Shown: piece after piece, positions 49,725-61,229 of the stretch
Layout: each line of letters opens with the position of its first letter
How positions within the stretch are numbered: position 1 is the stretch's first letter
Assembly (NCBI RefSeq): GCF_023159225.1
Contig: NC_063172.1
Span: 38,937,832-39,001,831, forward strand
Length of the DNA stretch: 64,000 nucleotides
Direction of reading: 5' to 3'
Source of the DNA: Perognathus longimembris pacificus
Taxonomy: Eukaryota > Chordata > Mammalia > Rodentia > Heteromyidae
Made by a program: the position numbers and the translations under genes
The notes under the pieces: generated by a model
Seen by the model: the letters and a program-made list of their open reading frames with translations, nothing else
What the model was told of the DNA's origin: nothing
Database searches by the model: none

Positions 49725-52700
49725 ATGGAAGGAGAAAAAGCACTCTTATCCTTGATCTCTTTGAATATAAATGGCATAAACTCTCAGATAAAGAGGAGCA
49801 GACTGGCAGAATGGATTCGCAAACAAAAAGTTGCCATCTGTTGTCTACAAGAGACCCACCGTACAGCAAGGGATAAAAACAGGCTCCGAATGAAAGGATG
49901 GAGCAAGATCTTCCAAGCAAACGCACCTACCAAAATGGCAGGAGCAGCCATCCTGATCATTAAAATCAAACTCAAAAAGACAAAGAAGGTCACTACATTT
50001 TAATACAAGGAAAAATCCAGAATCAAGACATCACAGTGATAAATGTATACTCACCGAACAAAAGAGGCCCTACATATGTCAAGCAAATTCTCACAGAACT
50101 ACAGAACAAGATAGACCCAAACACAATCATAGTGGGTCATTTTAATACCTCACTCTCTCCAAGAGACAGATCCAACACCCAGAGGATTAGCAAGGGAGCT
50201 GAGGACCTAAGTAACACCTTATCCCAAATGGATCTGACATATCTATACAGAATCTTCCACCCTACAGAGACTCAATACACCTTTCTTCTCAGCACCCCAT
50301 GGATCATACTCAAAATAGACCATGTCATAGCCCACACAAAGAACCTCAGCAAATACAAAAGTATTGATGTCATCCCATGTATTATATCTGACCACAGTGG
50401 ATTAAAGGTAACCCTCAATAACAACAGTTACTACAGAGGCTATACACATTCTTGGAGACTAAACCCCACACTGTTATCCAACACTTGGGCCACAGACCAA
50501 ATTAAAGAATTCATAAGCCACAATGACAATGAAAATACACAATCACAAAGAAACCTATGGGACACAGCTAAGGCAGTACTGAGGGGCAAGATCATCGCCC
50601 TCAGCACTCACATTAAAAGAATGGAAACAGAGCAGGTGAATAACCTCATGATGAAACTAAAACAACTGGAGAAACAAGAAATGATCGAATCTAAAATGAC
50701 TAGGAGGAGAGAGATCACAAAGATTAAAGAAGAGATAAATCTGATTGAAAATAGAAAGGCCATTCAACATATAAATAAGACTAAAAGCTGGTTCTTTGAG
50801 AAAATAAATAAAATTTACAGACCCCTCTCAAGACTTACAAAAAAAAAAAAAAAGGGAAGAGACTCATATACATAAAATCAGGGACTCCACCGGAAAAATT
50901 ACAAGTGCACACGATATTCAAACAACCATAAGGAACTATTTCCCAAACCTCTACTCACTAAAAAACAATAATTTTACAGAAATGGATCAATTTTTAGAGA
51001 AGTATAAACTGCCCAAACTGAACCAAGAAGAAATAAATCAACTAAACAAACCAATAACTTACAGCGAGATACAGGGGGTAATCAAGAACCTCCCAACAAA
51101 GAAAAGCCCAGGCCCAGATGGATTCACCAATGAATTCTATAAAACCTCTAGTGAGGAGTTAATACCAATACTCCTCAAACTCTGACACAAAATAGAAACA
51201 GAGGGAGAAATCCCAAACTCATTCTATGAAGCTAATATCATACTCATTCCCAAACCAGGCAAAGACCCAACAAAAAAAGAGAACTACAGACCAATATCAC
51301 TAATGAACACAGATGCAAAGCTTCTCAATAAAATATTAGCTAACAGGATCCAGAAACTGATCAAGAAAATTATACATCATGACCAAGTAGGCTTCATCCC
51401 ACAGTCACAAGGATGGTTCAACATCCGTAAATCAATCAATGTAATTCACTACATAAACAGAACTAAAATCAAGAATCACATTGTTATCTCAGTCGATGCC
51501 CAAAAAGCCTTTGACAAAATACAACATCCATACTTATTAAAAGCTCTGGAGAGAACAGGAATAGATAGAACATTCCTCAAAACAATAAAAGCTATATACA
51601 ACAGACCAACGGCTAACATTGTATTAAATGGAGAGAAACTTAAATCATTCCCCCTAAACTCAGGAACAAGACAAGGATGCCCACTCTCCCCACTTCTTTT
51701 CAACATAGTGCTGGAATCCCTAGCCATAGCAATAAGGCAAGAGGAGGACATCAAAGGGATCCACATCAGCAAGGAAGAAATCAAGCTATCCCTATTCGCA
51801 GATGACATGATCTTATATCTGAAGGACCCAAAAAACTCAGTCCCCAAACTCCTACACCTAATAAACCATTTTGGCAAAGTAGCAGGATACAAAATCAATC
51901 CCCAAAAGTCATCAGCTTTTCTGTACACCAGCAATGTACAAGCAGAAAAGGAAATTATGGAAACAATTCCAGTTACAGTAGCCAAAAAAATAATAATAAA
52001 GTACCTAGGGATCAACCTAACCAATGACGTGACGGACCTATTTAATGAGAACTATAAAAATCTAAAAAGGGAAATCAAAGAGGACACAAGGAGATGGAAA
52101 GACCTCTCATGCTCATGGGTAGGAAGAATCAATATAGTGAAAATGGCCATATTGCTCAAATTGTTATACAAATTCAATGCAATCCCTATCAAAATCCCAG
52201 TTACATTCTTCACTGAAATAGAGAAAGCAATCCATAAAATCATATGGAACAGCAAAAGACCTAGAATAGCCAAAGCAATTCTAGGCAAAAAAAGCAGTGC
52301 AGGAGGTATCACAATACCAGACTTCAAGCTCTACTATGGAGCCATCATAACAAAAACAGCCTGGTATTGGTATAAAAACAGACCGGAAGACCAATGGAAT
52401 AGAATTGAAGACCCAGAAATAAAACCGCACTCTTTACAGTCAGCTGATATTCGACAAAGGAGCTAAAGACATACAATGGAATAAGCAGAGCCTCTTCAAC
52501 TACTGGTGCTGGAAGAACTGGGCAGCCATATGCAGAATACTCAAAGTAGACCCAAGCCTATCACCTTGCACCAAGATCAACTCAAAATGGATCAAGGACC
52601 TCAATATCAGACCTGAATCCTTGAAACTACTGAAGGACAGAGTAGGAAAGACGCTAGAACTTATAGGCACAGGAAGGAACTTCCTGAATAGAGTCCCAGG

Positions 52701-53549
52701 GGCACAACAAATAGGGGAGAGACTCAACAAATAGGGGAGAGACTCGACAAATGGGACTACTACAAATTAAAAAGTTTCTGCACAGGTAAGGACATAGCCA
52801 CCAAAATAGAAAGACAGCCAACCATATGGGAAAGGATCTTTACAAGCACAGCAACAGACAAAGGCCTAATATCTGTCATCCACAGAGAACTCAAAAAATT
52901 AAGCCCCTCCAAGCCCAGTAAACCAATTAGGAAATGGGTAAAGGAGCTAAAGAGAGACTTCACAAGAGAAAAGACAAAAATGGCAAAGAAAAATATGAGG
53001 AAATGTTCAACATCCCTGGTAGTAAAGGAAATGCAAATAAAAACAACCCTGAGATACCACCTCACTCCAGTTAGAATGGCCTATACTCTGAACTCAGGCA
53101 ACAACAAAAGCTGGAGGGAGTGCAGGGAAAGAGGAACCCTTCTCCATTTTTGGTGGGAGTGCAAATTAGTACAACCACTTTGGAGAACAGTATGGAGGTT
53201 TCTCAAAAAGCTCAATATAGACCTACCCTATGACCCAGCCATACCACTCCTAGGCATCTATCCTGAACAGCAGGTCCCAAGATATCAAAAAGACATCTGC
53301 ATTTCCATGTTTATTGCTGCACAATTCACAATAGCCAAAATATGGAATCAACCCAGATGCCCCTCCACAGATGAATGGATCCAAAAAATATGGCACCGAT
53401 ACTCAATGAAATACTACATAGCGATTAGGAATGGTGAAATATTGTTAGTCACAGGGAAATGGTCAGAACTTGAACAAATAATGTTGAGCGAGCCAAGCCT
53501 AGAACACAGAAAACAAAGGGGCATGATCTCCCTGATATATGACTGCTAA
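49725..53549 (+). pseudogene. LINE-1 ORF2 with frameshifts and a stop
   Basis: ORF2p combines an AP-like endonuclease, a reverse transcriptase and a Cys-rich end. Open parts in order are: 49725-50003 (LNINGINSQIKRSRLAEW, CCLQETH); 50036-50875 (rest of the endonuclease; keeps ISDHSG but has VGHFNTSLS); 50982-51185 and 51303-52466 (reverse transcriptase with [29 protein letters not shown] and catalytic FADDM); and 52980-53549 (C-terminal part with [15 protein letters not shown]). Breaks are a shift near 49990-50036, a shift in the A run at 50840-50853, a TGA at 51183-51185, a shift near 52435 and a 20-bp duplication at about 52708-52750. The enzyme cannot be made whole. Confidence 0.93.
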
Positions 53550-54188
53550 GATGAAGTGAAGGGGAGACCAGGTCTGTGAAACCAAAAACTTCTTGTGGAA
53601 TGGTATTTCCCACAGGATTGGGTCAGCGACCCAACATTATGTAACTAAAACCAAACAACTACTCAACATATAAAGGTCAAAAATAGACCTCTCAGTGGAA
53701 TACAATAGGTCAAAAGCTATATATGTACATTCATATAAGACTATTGTCGACATATTGTCTAATGTCAACATTACATTTAAAGCCCTAGGCAAATTTTCTT
53801 TGGCGTGGGCCACGTGGCTACTGTATATGTTCTTGGTACATTGTGTATATGTCTACCTGACCTAGGGAAGGGAAAGAAAAACAGGGTGTAAGATATCACA
53901 AGAAATGTACACACTGCCCTACTATGTAAATGTACCCTTTTTGCACAACACCTTGTCAAAAAATTTTGTTTAATTAATAAATAAATTGCAAAAAAAACAG
54001 AAGGATGTTTGTGCTTCAGCTTTGTTTCGCTCTGTCAAGCAACAGTTTGTTTCTAAGTGAAAGCTATGTAAGCATTTTGTTTATTTCAAATAAAATATAT
54101 TTGTATTATTTGTCATTCATACTATGCATCTATACCACGCTATCTTCTATATCAAGCAGTCCAATAGAAATATACTTGTTTTGTTCTA

Positions 54189-54242
54189 AAATAAATAAAT
54201 AAATAAATAAATAAAAATAAAAAATAAAAGAAATAAAAGAAA
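54189..54242 (+). repeat. (AAAT)n microsatellite
   Basis: AAAT repeats grading into A-rich sequence. It may be the tail of an unrecognised retroelement. Confidence 0.85.
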
Positions 54243-54363
54243 AAGGAATGTCATTACCATTTGCTTGCATCTGAAGGGAAGTTTCAATGTAAAGCCAGGC
54301 TACCAGTAAAGTTCTTTCTCTGTGTTTTAACAGTATCAGCACCTTACTTTCTTTCATCTTGCT

Positions 54364-54681
54364 CTTTTTTGGGTGGGGTGGGGGTCTTCTGGTATTGAGG
54401 TTTACACTCAAATCTTTACTTGCAAAGCAGGAGCTCAACATCATGAACCATACCACCAGCCCTTTTGCTATGGTTATTTTTCATATAGGGTCTCCTATTT
54501 TGAGGGAAAAAGCCTGGACTGTAATCCTATTTAAGCTCCTGATTATAGCTGAGAAGACATGCTACAACAGTAGCTTTTGCTGTTGAGATGCTGTCTTGTG
54601 AAATTTTGCCTAAAACTGTAATCTGATCTTTAATCTGCCACCCAAATAGGTAACATTACAGATGTGAGCCATTGTGCCACC
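54364..54681 (-). mobile_element. old B1/ID composite SINE with target-site duplication
   Basis: Antisense ID-type part (TGGTATTGAGGTTTACACTC, then ATACCACCAGCCC) and antisense B1-like part (GGTAACATTACAGATGTGAG). Direct repeats TTCATCTTGCT lie at 54353-54363 and 54682-54692. Confidence 0.78.
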
Positions 54682-54692
54682 TTCATCTTGCT

Positions 54693-55589
54693 TTTTATTA
54701 ATCTACTGTTAGTATAATTTATATACTTCAGCCTTTCCTTTAGTTGTTTGGAAATCAAAAGTTAGATTTTTCCCCCTTGCTACCCACATTCCTCAGTATG
54801 TACAGTTTGCGTCTCATACTTCAGATTAATTCACTGAATCTTCACAGATCTTTATTTAAAAGAAGGAAAGGATTCCACCATTAATTTGACACTATGAGTA
54901 GCCTTAAATATATGCACTGCTCTCTTTTATCTCAATGTCAAAATGAATATTTACTCTGGGTACTTTCTTTATTGGGTGTTCTTAATTCCTAACCTGGAAT
55001 GAAAATGTCTTTCTTTATGCTTTAAAAAAAGTTATGCAAATATTTTCCAGTCAGGGAAATGAAACCCTGAAAATCATTTGTTCCCTGCTCACTCCCTAAA
55101 AAGAAGGTATCTGAGAAGTTTTCACAGTTACACACTGAATTTTCTAATTTCTAAATGAGTGAGGCTGGAAATCTGATCTTCTCAAGCTCTAGAAGCTGGT
55201 GACAGCCACACATAAGTCACCAGAGTTGAGAATTCTGTACCCAGATATGCAGAATCATGACCTTATCATATTCATGATATCTCTGAATATTAGCATCCCC
55301 ACTTTCTCCTGCCTGGGTCTGATTTCCTTTTGTGCTATTTCTGGCTTCTCTAAGTCTCACATGCAGTTTTACTCCACTGACTCACAGTCGTGGCTTCCTT
55401 CTTTCTACAAATTGCCTTCATTTGCATTTAGATTATTGAATTGCTCTGAATGGATCCTCTTCCTGATTGACAGGCACATCTCCATTGGGAACCTTATGAA
55501 TGAAGCTGATCTCTGCATCATGAGCTTCTGCTTCCATCACCACACTTGAGCCATACATACCACGTGTGGCAGCGGTAATGGCAAAACTA
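54693..55589. other. unique sequence
   Basis: A 116-codon open stretch at 55199-55549 has no recognisable motif, no ribosomal or splice context and no neighbours. I treat it as chance. Confidence 0.55.
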
Positions 55590-55748
55590 TAACAGAGGGG
55601 TGGGGGTACCTCACACAGGAATCCCAGCCACTCAAAGCCAGTCCAGGCAAAAAGTTAGCAAGACTCTATCTGAAAAACAAACTAGAAGTTAAAAGGACTG
55701 GGGAATCATTTAGATGGTACATGTTTTAGAGATGCTTTCAATCCCTCG
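55590..55748 (+). repeat. degenerate B1/ID composite SINE
   Basis: CAGGAATCCCAGCCACTC, AAGCCAGTCCAGGCAAAAAG and AAGACTCTATCTG (B1-like) are followed by GACTGGGGAATCATTTAGAT and TTCAATCCC (ID-like). Confidence 0.55.
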
Positions 55749-56227
55749 TAGTTAATGTGGGCAGAAAGGAAGAGAGGGACCCTGGAGGGAAAGAAAAGTC
55801 TCAGGGTGATTGACATTTGTTTAGGTAGGGATGTTTGCTACAGTCTTCATCAGCCTTGTGACTTGTTATCCTTATCTTCTCAACTACTCAGTGGGAGAAG
55901 TTGGGTCAGAATCCAAGGCTTCCATCCACCATATTTTAGTGCTGATTTGAATTTTTGTGCCTTAATGACAAAGAGCAGGGCCTCACCTTACCTCTAGGTT
56001 TATTTCTCTTATACATGGAATTTTAAATCTCAGGAAAATTCTCCCTTAAAATCTGTAGTAAGGTGGACACATTGCCTGGCCTGTGGCTATAGCATATTCT
56101 TCCCCAATGAAGAGTTTCTCAACTATTCTTGTACCACAGCTCTTCATTTTACAGCTAACAAAAACTCAACTTCTTCATCTGCTTCCTCCTCTTTTTAAGC
56201 ACTTTTTATTTCTGAATTCTCTTCCTA

Positions 56228-56572
56228 CTGTGTTACTTAGCTTCTTACTGCCATGACGAAATACCCAAAAAAATCAACTTAAAGGGAGAAAAGATTTTAT
56301 TTTGGCTCACAGTTTCACAGACTTTAGTCCAGGGGAGTTGGCTTATTGCTTTGAGCCTGTGGTGAAGCAGAATATCATGGTGGGCAGCACATGATCAGGA
56401 AGCAAAGAGAAGAAAAAGAAGAGGTACAAGGGTCCCATTACCCCTTCAAGGGCACCCCTCTCCCAATAACCTGCTTCCTTCTACCAGATCTACTAACTAA
56501 ACATTTCACCATCTCCCAATACAACAGACTGGTAACCAGATCTATAACATATTTAAGATTTAAATCATAATA
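56228..56572 (+). mobile_element. MaLR-type LTR (ERVL-MaLR)
   Basis: Starts TGTGTTACTTAGCTTCTTAC, then TGCCATGACGAAATACCC, TTTTGGCTCACAGTTTCA, AATATCATGGTGGGCAGC, CCCCTTCAAGGGCACCC and ACCATCTCCCAATACAACAG. It ends near TTAAATCATAATA. The phrase order matches the well-known mammalian MST/MLT/ORR1 LTR pattern. No internal region and no clear TSD. Confidence 0.78.
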
Positions 56573-57394
56573 CTTGCTGCTGAAGGAAGAAGCCACATCA
56601 TGAGTTTTCTGCCATCTCTGTAAGGTTTTAGGACTTTTCTCTTTAATGTGAGTATTCTGAGACTTATGACTGTGTGCTAGGTTAGAGTTTTCTCTTAATC
56701 ACTTTTTCATCTTGATTATCTCTGCATCTGAAGATATATATTTCTTTAGAAATGTTCCTCTATAATGTCTTTAAGCTATCTGTTCCTCTTCCACTTTGTC
56801 TCCTTTGGGAACTAAGTGTTAGAAGTTCTAGATCTAACCTCATCACCTTTTCTTCTGTCCTTCCTTACCTTCTTTCACATTCTTTTTACCTGTTGTCCTT
56901 CTGGGCTACATTCAAAGAGAATTCTTCAGTTCACTAGTTCTTTCTTTAGCTGTGTCTCTTAAGTAATTATGTAACTCCTATCTTTGGTTTGGTTGCTATT
57001 TTTGGTGTTTTTGTATCTGCAAGTCTCTAATTGATTGTCTTTCACAACAATCTATGTCAATTAACACAAAATGGACATGTCTAGAAAGATCTGGATCTTT
57101 TTAAAATTATTGTGTTCTTAATTCTGCTTTGTTATATGTTAATTTCTCTGGTATTTTTAATATAATTATATTATTATTAAGGTGTTATACAGAGGAGTTA
57201 CCATTTCATAAGTCACTCTTTGTTTTGTTTTTATTTTGTTTCTTTAGTACAAGTCATAGTATTGGTTTTGCACAGTTGTTTGATCATTTTAGGCTTCTAC
57301 TTGAAGTTTCTCATGATTTGTGTATATCAGTAGCATAAAAAGAGGAGACAGTACAAGCGTCTACCTTGGAATGAAAATGATTTAATCAATATTA

Positions 57395-57540
57395 TTTATT
57401 TTTTAAATTTAATTTTATTATCAAGGTGATGTACAGAGGGGTTACAGTTACATACATAAGGTAGTGAGTACATTGACATATATTGATCATAGAAAGCAGT
57501 TAAACTTCATTGTTCAGATTGTGTTTAATTGACCATATAG
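57395..57540 (-). mobile_element. LINE-1 3' end fragment
   Basis: Antisense AAGGTGATGTACAGAGGGGT, then TACAGTTACATACATAAGG mirrors the L1 3' UTR end (GAAACTGTAACCCCTCTGTA). The extent beyond about 57480 is uncertain. Confidence 0.65.
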
Positions 57541-58056
57541 TATCCTTCTCCAGCCATTTATTGCCTATATTTAAAGAAGATCATTTCCGCAAAGCCCCTG
57601 TCAGTCTACTGCCTTACCTTCCTCTACTATTAGTTATGACATTGTTGCAGACATTTTTCTGATTACTGTATTGTAGGTTAAAATATTTTGAGAGGAATAT
57701 GATACAACTTTTGGGCAGACAGTCCTTCAGTCCTTCTAATTTTTGCCATCTTCCTCAGATATAGCTGTGCTTCTACCATCAAACTGTCTCTGTCTGACTA
57801 GAGATAATTGCTTCTGCTTTGTTCACCTGATACAGTTGTGGTGAGAATGACAACCAAATCCACAGCTCTGAATATACCTCCTCATTCACTCATCTTAATG
57901 GCTGATCATGGCCCCTTCCAGCTTCTTGTTCCCATCCAGTCTTTGCAACATCTCTTGGGGATACACAGTGGTTTTGTTGATTGGTTCTAACAGCAACACT
58001 GTTCTGTAGCCATCAGTTGTGAGCATCAAATTGGTTAATAGAAATCTAGGCTTTCA

Positions 58057-58142
58057 GGGCTGGGGTTATGGCCTAGTGGTAAGAGTGCTTGCCTCCTATA
58101 CATGAAGCTCTGGGTTCAATTCCCCAGCACCACATATACAGA
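58057..58142 (+). mobile_element. IDL head lacking its Geo half
   Basis: GGGCTGGGGTTATGGCCTAG ... CAATTCCCCAGCACCAC matches the IDL head up to CATATACAGAATG, then unrelated sequence follows. The flank at its 5' end (58041-58055) recurs at 58877-58891, after a later SINE. Confidence 0.88.
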
Positions 58143-58297
58143 ATGAATCAGGGGTGGGTACCATTTAGTTCCTGGCCATGTAAAATCATTGGGTACTTGA
58201 CAGCCAAGTCAAGAGTGCTTCTTGTTGGCTGTCCTCAGCTCTCTGCCTGTATTATAATTTTGTTCTTCCCCTAATGATGATAAAAATAGTCAAATAG

Positions 58298-58503
58298 GGG
58301 CTGGGGATATAGCCTAGCGGCAAGAGTGCCTGCCTCGGATACACGAGGCCCTAGGTTCGATTCCCCAGCACCACATATACAGAAAACGGCCAGAAGCGGC
58401 GCTGTGGCTCAAGTGGCAGAGTGCTAGCCTTGAGCGGGAAGAAGCCAGGGACAGTGCTCAGGCCCTGAGTCCAAGGCCCAGGACTGGCAAAAAAAAAAAA
58501 AAA
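58298..58503 (+). mobile_element. young IDL-Geo SINE
   Basis: Near-consensus copy, GCGGGAAGAAGCC subtype, with an A tail. A perfect 16-bp TSD, AAAAATAGTCAAATAG, lies at 58282-58297 and 58504-58519. Confidence 0.96.
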
Positions 58504-58568
58504 AAAAATAGTCAAATAGCCTTTGGAAGAAAAAAAAGTTACTCACCCATGAAAAAGACTGACTTGGG

Positions 58569-58768
58569 GGGCTGGGAAAATGGCCTAGTGGCAAGAGTGC
58601 TTGCCCCATATACATGAAGCCCTGGGTTTGATTCCTCAGCACCACATATACAGAAAATGGCCAGAAGTGGTGCTGTGGCTCAAGTGGCAGAATGCTAGCC
58701 TTGAGCAAAAAGAAGCTAGGGACAGTGCTCAGGCGCTGAGTCCAAGCCCAGGACTGGCAAAAAAAAAA
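58569..58768 (+). mobile_element. IDL-Geo SINE with GAAA microsatellite tail
   Basis: Full-length copy of the TTGAGCAAAAAGAAGC subtype, followed by a GAAA tail. It has no TSD of its own that I could find. Its right flank matches the left flank of the IDL head at 58057. Confidence 0.92.
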
Positions 58769-58790
58769 AGAGAAAGAAAGAAAGAAAGAA

Positions 58791-58878
<88 letters not shown>

Positions 58879-58880
58879 AA
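58769..58880 (+). repeat. (GAAA)n microsatellite
   Basis: About 110 bp of GAAA grown from the SINE tail. Confidence 0.96.
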
Positions 58881-58989
58881 CCTAGGCTTTCTTTCATAAA
58901 TTTCTCAGATTTCTCAAATTTTTGGTAGCAACATCTTAGTTTCTAAGACTGGTTTCTTCCTTTGTTTTTCTTTTTGCTTTTTTCTTTTT

Positions 58990-59075
58990 GTTGAGGAGAG
59001 GATGGTACTATGGAATGAACATAAGGCCTTACTTAGACTGGTGTCCTACCACTTGAATCACACCTCTAGCCCTCC
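58990..59075 (-). repeat. ID-type remnant
   Basis: Antisense GGTGTCCTACCACTTGAATC followed by ACACCTCTAGCCCTCC matches the ID end of composite SINEs. Confidence 0.55.
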
Positions 59076-59103
59076 ATTTGCTTCATAAAAACAGCATTAT
59101 ACA

Positions 59104-59360
59104 CAGCCAGGTGCTGGTGGCTCATGCTGGTAATCTGAGATATTCAGGAGGATGAGATCTAAGGATCACGGTTCTAAGCCAGCCAGTCTAAAAGACCCTC
59201 ATCTCCAAATAAACACCAAAAAGCCAAAAGTGGATCTGTGGTTTAAGTGATAAAATGCCAGCCTTGAGCAAAACAAAAACAAAACAAAACAAAACAAAAA
59301 ACCTCATGAACAGCGAAGGCCCTGCTCTGAGTTCAAGCCCCAGGGCTGACAATGAAAAAA
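59104..59360 (+). mobile_element. B1-Geo SINE with internal CAAAA expansion
   Basis: B1 half (AGCCAGGTGCTGGTGGCTCA), then Geo half (CTGTGGTTTAAGTGATAAAA and GAGTTCAAGCCCC). A (CAAAA)n stretch at 59268-59302 sits after GCCTTGAGC, in the Geo linker. Confidence 0.85.
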
Positions 59361-59362
59361 GG

Positions 59363-59605
59363 ATTACATAAATCAAGTTATGAATACAATGCTTCTTGGT
59401 CATTATCACCTCTTCCTTCATTCTGTACCCCCCCCCACCCCCTGTGGCCAAATGATTCTTTATAAACTATTTTTAGCCAGGCATCAATGGCTCACTCCTG
59501 TAATCCTAGCTAGTCAGGAGGCTAAGATGTGAATATGAGGATTGTGATTTGAAGCCAGGCAGGTAGAAAAGTCCACTCAATCATCAAAAAGCTAGAAGTA
59601 GAACT
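59363..59605 (+). repeat. left arm of an inverted duplication
   Basis: The minus strand of 60690-60928 repeats this segment, apart from small differences. It includes L1 3'-UTR-like DNA in inverted orientation and the B1 half of a SINE (59474-59605). Confidence 0.85.
59474..59605 (+). mobile_element. B1 half of a B1-Geo SINE, truncated
   Basis: AGCCAGGCATCAATGGCTCA ... GAAGTAGAACT stops at the B1-Geo boundary, where the inverted duplication ends. Confidence 0.8.
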
Positions 59606-60599
59606 TTTTGTTCTAGATACATATATCCTGTGTCAAGATTTACTTTCTGACAGTTCCAGTACCTAGAAGTCTAAGATTAAGGTTCTAATCTTTGAGTTTC
59701 TGGGGACAGCTTTCTTCTGGATTATAGATGGTCATCTCCTTGCTGTAGCCCCACACAGTCTTTTGGGGGGGTATGGAACAAAAACACCCTCTGGTATCTC
59801 TCACTTTCTTATAGTCACCAATCCTAGTACATGAAGGATCACACTTTCAGCCTTATCTAAACACTGTAAGAGCCCTATCTCCCAATGTAGTCCTACTGAA
59901 TGTTAGGGTGTTAAAACATACAGTCAGTTCATAACATATTCAAATTGAATATCTTACAAATGAAGGAAATATCAATCTATATAAAATAGATAAATGAGAA
60001 CAAAGGTAAGCGTGTACTCAAAAGGGAAGAAATATTAACTAAGAAAGCTTCAAAGTGAACACAAAACATATTATCTTTCCTGACCCAAAGCAGGTATACA
60101 ATGAATGAGATACTCAAAGGCACCTCAGAACTTCCCCACAGCAATAATTTTCAGGAATATCTGTGAATGCATTCCTTGGCTTTCTCTGGCTGCCATGGAC
60201 CTAACATCCAAGACTTACACATCAAAAGAAGGAAAGTTATAGAGATTAGACTGCTGATAGAAGTGAATCAAGCTTTAGAGCCATAGATGCCTGGAGCATG
60301 TTACAGACAGATCAAGATTAATTTAGGTTGGGAAATCATGTAGCATAATGTACATATGTACATTACCATATGTACAAATGAATGTGTACAAGTAATACCA
60401 TATGTAAAAGTGAAATGTGATAAACAATTCAAACTCTTCATAGTATTTAGGGGTGAATGTGAGAAGGCATTGGTTGAGTTATATCCCTACTCAGTAAAAG
60501 TTGCTAAAAATGTGTAGGCTGTATGGTAGACAGTCATATACCTTATTAAAAAATCAGAATTTTGTACTACTTCAATTACTTGAAATGTGCCCCCCCATC

Positions 60600-60822
60600 G
60601 ATGTTTTCCCAACATAAAGCTTGAACTCAGGACCTGAGTGCTGTTCTTGAGCTTTTTGTTCAAGGCTAACATGCTGCCACTTGAGTCATAGTTCTACTTC
60701 TAGATTTTTGATGATTAAGTGGACTTTTCTACCTGCCTGGCTTCAAATCACAATCCTCACACTCACATTTTAGCCTCCTGACTAGCTAGGATTACAGGGG
60801 TGAGCCATTGATGCCTGGCTAA
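60600..60822 (-). mobile_element. B1-Geo SINE
   Basis: Antisense Geo (CTTGAACTCAGGACCTGAGT, then GCTGCCACTTGAGTCATAG) is followed by antisense B1 (CCTGGCTTCAAATCACAATC, then AGCTAGGATTACAGGGGTGA). Its B1 part is in the right arm of the inverted duplication. Confidence 0.87.
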
Positions 60823-60928
60823 AAATAGTTTATAAAGAATCCTTTGGCCACTGGGGTGGGGAGGTGCAGATGAAGGAAAAGGTGATATTGACCAAGAAGC
60901 ATTGTATTCATAACTTGACTTATGTAAT
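60690..60928 (-). repeat. right arm of an inverted duplication
   Basis: Inverted partner of 59363-59605. This side has the complete SINE and a longer L1 3' end, so it is the likely source. Confidence 0.85.
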
Positions 60929-60985
60929 TGTAACCACTTTGTACAACTACTGAATAATAATAACAGTAATAATGATGAATAAATT
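60838..60985 (+). mobile_element. LINE-1 3' end fragment
   Basis: GGTGATATTGACCAAGAAGC, then TTGTAACCACTTTGTACAAC and a terminal AATAATAATAA stretch resemble rodent L1 3' UTR ends. The family assignment is from general resemblance. Confidence 0.6.
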
Positions 60986-61001
60986 TCAAAAGTAACACCT
61001 T

Positions 61002-61229
61002 GGGCTGGGAATATGGCCTAGTGGCAAGAGTGCTTGCCTTGTATACATGAAGCCCTGGGTTCGATTCCCAAGCACCACATATATAGAAAACGGCCAGAAG
61101 TGGCACTGTGGCTCAAGTGGTAGAGTGCTAGCCTTGAGCGGGAAGAAGCCAGGGACAGTGCTCAGGCCCTGAGTCCAAGGCCCAGGACTGGCAAAAAAAC
61201 AACAACAACAACAACAAAAAACTAAAAAA
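61002..61229 (+). mobile_element. young IDL-Geo SINE
   Basis: Full-length, GCGGGAAGAAGCC subtype, with a CAA-rich tail. A perfect 14-bp TSD, AAAAGTAACACCTT, lies at 60988-61001 and 61230-61243. Confidence 0.95.

Larger units (their letters stand above)
46893..53995 (+). mobile_element. LINE-1, nearly full length, plus strand
   Basis: A GC-rich 5' UTR (46893-48548) begins GGAGGAGAAGGAAGATGG. ORF1 (48549-49675), ORF2 (49725-53549), a 3' UTR and an A-rich tail ending at about 53995 follow. The lesions are few but definite: one frameshift in ORF1, and several frameshifts and a stop in ORF2. A short AAAACAG repeat occurs at both ends, too short to call a TSD firmly. The element is inactive, but it is the best-preserved L1 here and clearly younger than the minus-strand copy. 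Confidence 0.93.

Noticed and set aside
51476..52024. 182-codon minus-strand open frame
   Set aside because: It is the antisense shadow of the L1 reverse transcriptase.
55199..55549. 116-codon open frame considered as a small gene
   Set aside because: No recognisable motif, no supporting gene context, and length within chance for the frames surveyed.
58424..58897. 157-codon minus-strand open frame
   Set aside because: It is the translation of two SINEs and the GAAA microsatellite.
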